Assembly: GCF_018413525.1 (NCBI RefSeq)
Contig: NZ_JAHCDD010000049.1
Span: forward strand, 1 to 44,200
DNA: 44,200 bases
Origin: Acidovorax sp. CCYZU-2555
Lineage (GTDB): Bacteria; Pseudomonadota; Gammaproteobacteria; Burkholderiales; Burkholderiaceae_C
Direction of reading: 5' to 3'
In this document: positions 38,180 through 44,200 of the stretch, piece by piece
Numbering within the stretch: the stretch's first letter is position 1
How the letters are laid out: each line of letters begins with the position of its first letter
Notes under the pieces: model-generated
The model's database searches: none
What the model saw: the letters and a program-made list of their open reading frames with translations, nothing else
What the model was told of the DNA's origin: nothing
Position numbers and translations under genes: made by a program

Positions 38180-39931
38180 TTAGAAGCTTTCCCAGTCGTC
38201 GGTGCCGCTGGTCGCGCTCTGCGCCGGCCGGCCGCGCGAACTGACGCTGTGCGGCACGGCGGGCACCACGGGCGCCGCGGGCGCGGGCTTGTGCTGCACC
38301 GACGGCGCGAGCTTCGCGGCCACGGGCTTGCGCTGTGGCGCGGGCTGGGGCGCACGCGCCGCGGGCGCCAGACGCGGGGCGCTGGCATGGCCGTCGTCCA
38401 GGCGGAACACCGCCACGGCTTCGACCAGTTCCTGCGCCTGGCGCTGCAGGCTGTCGGCCGCGGCCGCGCTTTCCTCGACCAGTGCCGCATTCTGCTGCGT
38501 CGCCTGGTCCATCTGCGTGATCGCTTCGCCGACCTGGCCCACGCCCGTGCTCTGCTCGCTGCTGGCCGCGCTGATCTCACCCATGATATCGGTCACGCGG
38601 CGGATCGCGCCCACCACCTGGGTCATGGTCTCGCCCGCCAGATCTGCCTGCTGCGTGCCCTGCTCGACGCGCTCCACGCTGGCCGTGATCAAGGCCTTGA
38701 TTTCCTTGGCCGCCTCAGCGCTGCGCTGCGCCAGGCTGCGCACTTCGCTGGCCACGACCGCGAAGCCCCGGCCCTGCTCGCCCGCGCGCGCCGCTTCCAC
38801 GGCTGCGTTCAGCGCCAGAATATTGGTCTGGAACGCAATGCCGTCGATCACGCCGATGATGTCGGCGATCTTGCGGCTGCTGTCGTTGATGCCCTTCATG
38901 GTGCCGACCACCTGGGCCACGACGTCGCCGCCCTGCACCGCCACGGTAGACGCGTTCAGCGCCAGCTGATTCGCCTGGCGCGCGTTGTCGGCGTTCTGGC
39001 GCACGGTAGAGCCCAACTGCTCCATCGAGGCCGCAGTTTGTTCCAGCGCGCTGGCCTGTTCTTCGGTACGGCCCGACAGGTCGCTGTTGCCCGAGGCAAT
39101 CTGCGCGCTGGCCGTGGCCACGGCCTCGGAGCCCTGGCGCACATGCGCCACGATATTGCGCAGGTTGTCCTGCATTCCGGCCAGGCGGCGCAGCATCTGC
39201 GCGGTTTCGTCCTTGCCGGTGGCATCGATTTTCGATGTCAGATCGCCATTGCGAATGGCGCCCGCGACTTCGGCCGCGCGGTGGATGGGGCGCGTGATCG
39301 AACGCGTGGTCATCGCGCCCAGCAGCAGACCGATCAGCAGGGCCAGGGCCGCGCCGGCGGTGAGCAGCACCTGGCTGGTGGTCGCCGAGTCATGGGCCTG
39401 GGCCTGCACCGCGGTCAGGCTCTTGGCCGCGTCGTCGGCCACCGCGTAAACGGACTTCAGATAGCTATCGGCCAGCGTCTTGAGCTGACCGTCACGCTCC
39501 TGCGAGACGTCGTCGCCCTGGGCCAGGCGCTTTTGCAGCCCGGAACGGAAATCGGAATAGATCTTGCGCTGCTTGGTGACTTCGGCCATCAGGGCCAGGC
39601 CCCTGTCGTCGTGCACCAGCTCTTCGAGTTGCTTTTGCGCCTGATTGACGCTTTCGCTGGCCGTCGCCATGTCGTTGCGCAAGGTGGTGAGATACGCGGG
39701 CTCGCTGCTGCGCATCAGCGCCGACGTGCGCACCCAGTTGGCTTCGATGGCCGACGCCCAGCGCTGCGTGAGCAGGGCGCGCTGCATCTGCACCGTGGCG
39801 ATGGCCTGATTCGCTTCCTTGAGCGCCTCAAGCCGCCATACGGCCATGCCGGCGATGCCGGCGGTAATCAACAACAGTACCGAAAACGCCAAGGTAAGGC
39901 GGGTGCCGATCTTCAAGTGAGCGTAGCGCAT
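38180..39931 (-). CDS. Methyl-accepting chemotaxis protein 1 (Tar/Tsr-like, CheR-tethering tail)
   Basis: A 583-residue transmembrane chemoreceptor. TM1 is at about 13-33 ([20 protein letters not shown]), with a four-helix-bundle periplasmic domain (about 35-190) with no recognised ligand motif; TM2 is at about 190-212, then a HAMP domain (about 213-265). The class 36H-type signalling domain (about 300-490) has the hairpin tip around [34 protein letters not shown]. Then comes an Ala/Pro-rich linker and a C-terminal DDWESF, a CheR/CheB-binding pentapeptide. The start at ATG 39931 matches other receptors; the frame runs 23 codons further. cheW is upstream. Confidence 0.95.
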   Translation of the reverse strand: MRYAHLKIGTRLTLAFSVLLLITAGIAGMAVWRLEALKEANQAIATVQMQRALLTQRWASAIEANWVRTSALMRSSEPAYLTTLRNDMATASESVNQAQKQLEELVHDDRGLALMAEVTKQRKIYSDFRSGLQKRLAQGDDVSQERDGQLKTLADSYLKSVYAVADDAAKSLTAVQAQAHDSATTSQVLLTAGAALALLIGLLLGAMTTRSITRPIHRAAEVAGAIRNGDLTSKIDATGKDETAQMLRRLAGMQDNLRNIVAHVRQGSEAVATASAQIASGNSDLSGRTEEQASALEQTAASMEQLGSTVRQNADNARQANQLALNASTVAVQGGDVVAQVVGTMKGINDSSRKIADIIGVIDGIAFQTNILALNAAVEAARAGEQGRGFAVVASEVRSLAQRSAEAAKEIKALITASVERVEQGTQQADLAGETMTQVVGAIRRVTDIMGEISAASSEQSTGVGQVGEAITQMDQATQQNAALVEESAAAADSLQRQAQELVEAVAVFRLDDGHASAPRLAPAARAPQPAPQRKPVAAKLAPSVQHKPAPAAPVVPAVPHSVSSRGRPAQSATSGTDDWESF

Positions 39932-40083
39932 GATTCTTGTCTCTGGTGAATCGCCCCGGTGGCCCGGGATCAAATGTAATGAAATGCTTGCGTTGCGCAA
40001 TCTAGCGGAGATGGAAATGCCCCGGGGCGGTACTGCGCCATTGCTCCATCGGCCTGGACGCAGTCACCCCCGCGTCCGCCGAT

Positions 40084-40602
40084 TCAGCCGACCGCGGCCT
40101 TGAGCAGACCCATATCGGCCGAACTCAGCAGGGCTTCGATGTCCATCACGATCAGCATGCGTTCGTCGACCGTGGCGATGCCCTTGATGAACGCTTCATC
40201 GACCTGCGACTGGAACTGGGGCGTGGGGCGAATGGCATCGAGCGCCAGATTGACCACATCCGCCACCGAGTCGACGACCACGCCCAGCACGGTGTCGGCG
40301 ACATTGAGAATGATCACCACGGTGAACGCCGTGTATTCCACGGTCGGGCACGCGAGCTTCATTCGCAGATCGACGATAGGCACGATCACGCCGCGCAGAT
40401 CGACCACGCCCTTGATGAAATCGGGCGCATGCGCAATGCGCGTAGGCGTCTCGTAGGAGCGGATTTCCTGCACGCGCAGAATATCGATGCCGTACTCTTC
40501 CTTGCCCAACTGGAACGTCAGAAACTCGGCCTTGGCCACCTGGGCCGTCTGGGAAGCGGTGCGCGAACGCATGCCGCCGGAAGAAGAAAGATTCGAAAGC
40601 AT
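40084..40602 (-). CDS. cheW: Chemotaxis adaptor CheW
   Basis: The scaffold that links chemoreceptors to the CheA kinase. The 172-residue protein has a Ser-rich N-terminal tail of about 25 residues, then a CheW domain with FLTFQLGKEEYGIDILRVQE, IRSYETPTRIAHAPDFIKGV, VDLRGVIVPIVDLRMKLACP and a C-terminal LIVMDIEALLSS. The ATG at 40602 has GGGAG six bases upstream. It lies between the two receptor genes on the same strand, the order being receptor, cheW, receptor, so the three may be co-expressed although gaps of about 150-200 bases separate them. No cheA, cheR or cheB is in the window. Confidence 0.96.
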   Translation of the reverse strand: MLSNLSSSGGMRSRTASQTAQVAKAEFLTFQLGKEEYGIDILRVQEIRSYETPTRIAHAPDFIKGVVDLRGVIVPIVDLRMKLACPTVEYTAFTVVIILNVADTVLGVVVDSVADVVNLALDAIRPTPQFQSQVDEAFIKGIATVDERMLIVMDIEALLSSADMGLLKAAVG

Positions 40603-40764
40603 GAAGGCTCCCTAGGGTTGAGCTTGCCGCGTATGCGGATGTACCTGGAAAACGGATGCGCAGGCCCAACGCCGCGCCACCCGATCGTTCCCAGGTCTGT
40701 GTGAATGGGGTTCCGGTCGCAAGGGCAGCAGCGCCCTCACACGACCGAATTACATATTGTCACT

Positions 40765-40799
40765 AAAAAACGGAGGCAGGCCCCAAAAAAGGACTTGCC
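40765..40799 (-). terminator. Possible terminator of chemoreceptor 2
   Basis: On the minus strand GGCAAGTCC-TTTTTT-GGGGCCTGCC forms an imperfect stem, followed by TCCG and six T. It lies five bases past the stop at 40805, and would separate the receptor from cheW. Confidence 0.55.
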
Positions 40800-40804
40800 G
40801 GCCT

Positions 40805-42598
40805 TCAGAACGTCTCCCAGTCGCTGTCCGCGGTCTGGCGCGCCGGCGTTGCGGGAGCCGGCGCGGCAACGGCGGGCACTGCAGCAGCGGCAGCGGGTAC
40901 TGCGGTCACTTGCGGCGCCTTGGCCGGCGCGCGCGGCGCCGCGGGCAGTTCGGCGGCAACGCGCGCGGATGGAGGCTGCACCGCCGGCAATGCGCTGGCG
41001 ATGATGGCGCGAGCCTGCGCTCCCTGGGCCAGACGGAACACCGCCACGGCCTGGACCAGGTCCTGCGCCTGGCGTTGCAGGCTGTCGGCCGCGGCCGCGC
41101 TTTCCTCGACCAGGGCCGCATTCTGCTGCGTCGCCTGGTCCATCTGCGTGATCGCCTCGCCGACCTGGGCCACGCCCGTGCTCTGCTCGCTGCTGGCCGC
41201 GCTGATCTCGCCCATGATGTCGGTCACGCGGCGGATCGCACCGACCACTTCGGTCATGGTCTCGCCCGCCAGATCGGCCTGATGCGTGCCCTGGGCCACG
41301 CGCTCGACGCTGGCCGAGATCAGCGACTTGATTTCCTTGGCCGCTTCTGCGCTGCGCTGCGCCAGGCTGCGCACTTCGCTGGCGACGACCGCGAAGCCCC
41401 GGCCCTGCTCACCGGCGCGCGCCGCTTCCACGGCCGCGTTCAGCGCCAGAATATTGGTCTGGAACGCAATGCCGTCGATCACGCCGATGATGTCGGCGAT
41501 CTTGCGGCTGCTGTCGTTGATGCCCTTCATCGTGCCGACCACCTGGGCCACCACGTCCCCGCCCTGCACCGCGACTGCCGAGGCGTTCAGCGCCAGCTGG
41601 TTGGCCTGGCGCGCGTTGTCGGCGTTCTGGCGCACGGTCGAGCCCAGCTGCTCCATCGACGCCGCAGTCTGCTCGAGCGCGCTGGCCTGCTCTTCGGTGC
41701 GGCCCGACAGGTCGCTGTTGCCCGATGCGATCTGCGCGCTCGCCGTGGCCACGCCTTCGGCGTTGTTGCGCACGCTGTTGACGGTCTGCACCAGGCTGGT
41801 CTGCATGCGCTGCAAGGCCTGCAGCAGATCGCCCATTTCGTCCTTGTTGCCCGGCGCGATCGCCTGCGACAAGTCGCCCTGGGCGATATGGTTGGCGGCG
41901 TCGACGGCCTGGCGCGCGGGCCGGGTCACGGAACGCGTCACCAGCGCGCCAAACAAAGCCGCAATGATGGCGCTCAGGCCCACGCCGGCGACGACCCAGA
42001 TGCGAGCGGCGTCATAGGCCGCGGCCGCGGCCTGCTGCGCCTCCTTGGCGCGTTGCTGGCTGAGCGCATTGAGCCGGCCCACGGTTTCCGTGATCGCCAC
42101 GAAAGCGGTTTCGGACGCGCCGCGGTACACATTGCCCACGGCATCGCCCAGCAGCGAATCCTGTTCGAGCAGGGTGTAATCCTTTTCCTTGGCCGCCTGC
42201 AGCAGGGCTTCGCGGCTGCCGACATAGGCCTGGCGCTCGGTCTGGTACTGGGCCATCAGCGTGCGTTCCTCGGGATTGTGGTCCAGCGTTTCATAGTTGC
42301 GCTCCAGCGTCTGCAGCTGCTCCATAACGGCTGGCGCGCCGGACGCCACGCCAGTGGCTTCCTCCACGCTCTTGGCCGAGAGCAGGCCTGCGTCCAGCCG
42401 GCGCAGGCGGTTCCACTGCACGCGGATGTCGCCCGTATCGGACACGCTTTGCAGCGCCTGGCCACCGAGAAAACTCGCGGCCGCATTGATTTTCTGCAAC
42501 TGCCACAGCGCCAGGCCGCCCACGGCGACGGTCAACAACACCACCAGAAAAAATCCCAGCCCCAGCTTCATTCCCAGGCGCATATCAGCCAACTTCAT
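40805..42598 (-). CDS. Methyl-accepting chemotaxis protein 2 (CheR-tethering tail)
   Basis: A 597-residue transmembrane chemoreceptor. TM1 is at about 10-33 ([20 protein letters not shown]), with a helical-bundle ligand domain (about 35-190), TM2 near 195-215 and HAMP (about 215-270). The signalling domain (about 300-490) is almost identical to that of receptor 1 and ends with a long Ala/Pro-rich linker and DSDWETF, the CheR/CheB docking pentapeptide. The periplasmic halves of the two receptors are quite different, so they sense different ligands. The ATG at 42598 is preferred to a start nine residues earlier. A strong CTGCGCGCG/CGCGCGCAG hairpin lies upstream at 42638-42663. Confidence 0.95.
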   Translation of the reverse strand: MKLADMRLGMKLGLGFFLVVLLTVAVGGLALWQLQKINAAASFLGGQALQSVSDTGDIRVQWNRLRRLDAGLLSAKSVEEATGVASGAPAVMEQLQTLERNYETLDHNPEERTLMAQYQTERQAYVGSREALLQAAKEKDYTLLEQDSLLGDAVGNVYRGASETAFVAITETVGRLNALSQQRAKEAQQAAAAAYDAARIWVVAGVGLSAIIAALFGALVTRSVTRPARQAVDAANHIAQGDLSQAIAPGNKDEMGDLLQALQRMQTSLVQTVNSVRNNAEGVATASAQIASGNSDLSGRTEEQASALEQTAASMEQLGSTVRQNADNARQANQLALNASAVAVQGGDVVAQVVGTMKGINDSSRKIADIIGVIDGIAFQTNILALNAAVEAARAGEQGRGFAVVASEVRSLAQRSAEAAKEIKSLISASVERVAQGTHQADLAGETMTEVVGAIRRVTDIMGEISAASSEQSTGVAQVGEAITQMDQATQQNAALVEESAAAADSLQRQAQDLVQAVAVFRLAQGAQARAIIASALPAVQPPSARVAAELPAAPRAPAKAPQVTAVPAAAAAVPAVAAPAPATPARQTADSDWETF

Positions 42599-42674
42599 GT
42601 GTTTCTTTCTTCGAAGGCTTGCCATCCCTCACCCGCCTGCGCGCGCATGCCGGTCGCGCGCAGATGGATGCCCC

Positions 42675-42712
42675 AAACAAAACAGCGTGCTGTCTTTGCT
42701 GACAACACGCTG
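42675..42712 (-). terminator. Terminator of ppa
   Basis: On the minus strand CAGCGTG-TTGTC-AGCAAA-GACAG-CACGCTG folds into a stem with a TTTTGTTT run after it. It lies about 100 bases beyond the ppa stop and before the chemoreceptor 2 start. Confidence 0.7.
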
Positions 42713-42810
42713 GGAATTCAACGCCTGTGGCCCGGTAGACACGCTTGCCCCGCCATCCTGGAATGGCGTGGCTGAAAGCGCGTGCGTCGGACCATGGCTT
42801 GCCGCTCGCC

Positions 42811-43338
42811 TCAGGCCTTGTAGTTGGCGATGCCGTCGACGATTTCCTTCTTGGCGGCGTCAACGCCTTGCCAGCCCTGGACCTTGACCCACTTGCCCTT
42901 TTCGAGATCCTTGTAGTGTTCGAAGAAGTGCGAAATCTGCGCCAGCGTGATTTCGGGCACGTCGGCGATCGACTCGATCTTGGCGTACTGCGCCAGGATC
43001 TTGGCGGTGGGCACGGCCAGCACCTTGCCGTCGACGCCGGCTTCGTCTTCCATCATCAGAATGCCGAGCACGCGGCAGGGCACGACCACGCCCGGTGGCA
43101 GTGGGAAAGGAGTCATCACCAGCACGTCGACCGGGTCGCCGTCACCCGACAGCGTCTGCGGCACATAGCCGTAGTTCGTGGGGTAGTGCATGGCCGTGGT
43201 CATGAAACGGTCGACGAAGATCGCGCCCGATTCCTTGTCCACTTCGTACTTCACGGGATGGGAGTTGGCCGAGATTTCGATGACCACGTTGAACGTATCG
43301 GGCGCATTCTTGCCAGGGGAGACTTTGTCGAGGGACAT
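42811..43338 (-). CDS. ppa: Inorganic pyrophosphatase (family I)
   Basis: Hydrolyses pyrophosphate from biosynthesis, pulling those reactions forward. The 175-residue protein has the family I signature D66-G-D68-P-V-D71 ([12 protein letters not shown]) and the conserved [38 protein letters not shown] and [12 protein letters not shown] segments. The ATG at 43338 gives the normal N-terminus ([14 protein letters not shown]); the open frame upstream of it reads into the intergenic region. It is divergent from the Crp/Fnr gene, about 205 bases apart. The terminator is at 42675-42712. Confidence 0.98.
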   Translation of the reverse strand: MSLDKVSPGKNAPDTFNVVIEISANSHPVKYEVDKESGAIFVDRFMTTAMHYPTNYGYVPQTLSGDGDPVDVLVMTPFPLPPGVVVPCRVLGILMMEDEAGVDGKVLAVPTAKILAQYAKIESIADVPEITLAQISHFFEHYKDLEKGKWVKVQGWQGVDAAKKEIVDGIANYKA

Positions 43339-43543
43339 GATGATCTTGAGTTGAATGAATTGAGGGGTCCACAGCGGGATCGGCCCTGATTTTAGGCGCA
43401 GCCCCGGGTCGTCCCTGCGCACGCCGGGGAAAATCACCTCGGCAGGCGTTCGACCTGCGGGAGGATCAGGGTTTTCATGCGTCTGGAAAACCGGCAGGCA
43501 TGCGTCAATAGGGATGTTGTCCATTCACCGTCGGTCTGTCGTG

Positions 43544-44200
43544 ATGTTGACGCAAGCGCCCTCACCCCTCTTCTCGCCGCTGCTGCCCGAGCACCTGATC
43601 ATCCTGCGTTCGGGCCGTTGGTTCCATGGACTGCCCAAGACCTTGGCCCAGCAGCTCACGGGCCTGGCCCGCGTGCAGCAGCTCGCGCCGGGCGAAGCCG
43701 TGTTCCTGTCCGGCGATCCGCCCGGAGGCCTCTACGCCGTGCTGCGCGGCACGCTGTCCATTTCCAGCGCCGGCGGCGGCGCGCGCGCGCGCAGCACGCT
43801 GCTGACGCTGCTCGAAGCCCCGGCCTGGTTTGGCGAGCTGTCGCTGTTCGACGAGTCCGCGCGCTCGCACGACGTGTATGCCACCGAACCCAGCTGCGTG
43901 CTGCAGGTGCCGCTGGCACCGTTGCTGCAATGGCTGGACCAGCACCCCGAACATTGGCGCTCGCTGGCGCTGCTGGTCACGCTCAAGCTGCGCCAGGCGC
44001 TGATCACCCTCGAAGACCAGTCGGTGCTCGCCGCGCCGCAGCGGCTTGCGCGCCGGCTGGTGACCATGGCCGAAGACTACGGCCTGCGCCTGGACACCAC
44101 GCAGTCGCGGCGCATGCTCAATCTGTCGCAGGAGCAGCTGGCGCGCATGCTCGCGCTGTCGCGCCAGACCACCAATCAGATACTGCAAGACCTGCAGCAG
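43544..44200 (+). CDS. Crp/Fnr-family transcriptional regulator (cut by right edge)
   Basis: The gene runs out of the window with 219 codons visible and no stop. A cyclic-nucleotide-binding-type beta barrel is seen at about 35-130 (AVLRGTLSIS; then WFGELSLFDESARSHDVYAT, the phosphate-binding cassette), followed by a long dimerisation helix and an HTH_Crp domain (about 165-219) with MLNLSQEQLARMLALSRQTT, NQILQDL. No N-terminal Cys cluster is seen, so it is not an Fnr iron-sulfur sensor. It has the usual residues for binding an effector, which may be cAMP or another ligand. The ATG at 43544 follows a weak ribosome site; a GTG just before is an alternative. Divergent from ppa. Confidence 0.88.
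   Translation, partial: MLTQAPSPLFSPLLPEHLIILRSGRWFHGLPKTLAQQLTGLARVQQLAPGEAVFLSGDPPGGLYAVLRGTLSISSAGGGARARSTLLTLLEAPAWFGELSLFDESARSHDVYATEPSCVLQVPLAPLLQWLDQHPEHWRSLALLVTLKLRQALITLEDQSVLAAPQRLARRLVTMAEDYGLRLDTTQSRRMLNLSQEQLARMLALSRQTTNQILQDLQQ

Noticed and set aside
42599..42674. sigma-28 promoter before chemoreceptor 2
   Set aside because: No GCCGATAA-like sequence at a suitable distance; the only strong structure is a GC-rich hairpin.
40757..42775. Long plus-strand frame opposite the second chemoreceptor, and a similar one opposite the first (37820-39949)
   Set aside because: Both are shadows of the receptor genes. Their mutual similarity reflects the receptors' near-identical signalling domains.

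Overview
The window looks like ordinary chromosome from a high-GC betaproteobacterium of the Burkholderiales, most likely Comamonadaceae (Comamonas or a close relative). I infer this from the ilvB-ilvH-ilvC, pssA, leuA neighbourhood, the sigma/DUF3619/DUF3106/RDD block, a Bug-type solute-binding protein, the glnB-nadE pair, and the strong G/C bias at third codon positions. No integrase, transposase, CRISPR array or phage gene was seen. Nearly everything is housekeeping or regulatory, with one accessory-looking metabolic cluster.

Layout. 1-866: Fur-box-preceded FecI-type sigma factor and the start of a FecR-type regulator, both leaving the window on the left. 1007-2485: large protein of unknown family, with a flagellar-type (sigma-28-like) -10 sequence upstream. 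2564-11334: housekeeping genes purL, map, glnD, def and a DUF454 membrane protein. 11415-11739: three identical tRNA-Asn genes. 11800-18209: a Cache-domain two-component system divergent from a Tat-exported lipoprotein-like PLP enzyme, an exported RidA, a TauD-family dioxygenase and a Bug solute-binding protein; this is the most unusual gene group. 18329-21229: small orphan protein, both N-degron aminoacyl transferases (aat-bpt), and an IclR regulator. 21319-22419: PbpG-type endopeptidase.

22537-30993: branched-chain amino acid block, all on the minus strand. ilvB-ilvH-ilvC makes acetohydroxy acids and reduces them. pssA (phospholipid synthesis) sits between. Two leuA genes of different subfamilies follow as a separate unit. 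That unit begins with a 16-codon leader peptide holding four leucine codons (three of them the rare CTA), then mutually exclusive hairpins and an intrinsic terminator. It is a leucine attenuator, and the best regulatory find in the window.

31306-34791: sigma factor, DUF3619, DUF3106, RDD, dgkA and a LOG-family gene, tightly packed. 34819-36850: glnB and nadE. 36934-38175: FemAB-like acyltransferase. 38180-42598: two chemoreceptors with almost identical signalling domains flanking a cheW. 42811-43338: ppa. 43544-44200: a Crp/Fnr-family regulator cut by the right edge.

The genes connect through nitrogen and amino-acid status: GlnD modifies GlnB, the ilv/leu block is attenuated by leucine supply, and the exported PLP enzyme and RidA may process an amine outside the cytoplasm. 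Functional statements are inferred from sequence; no searches were run.
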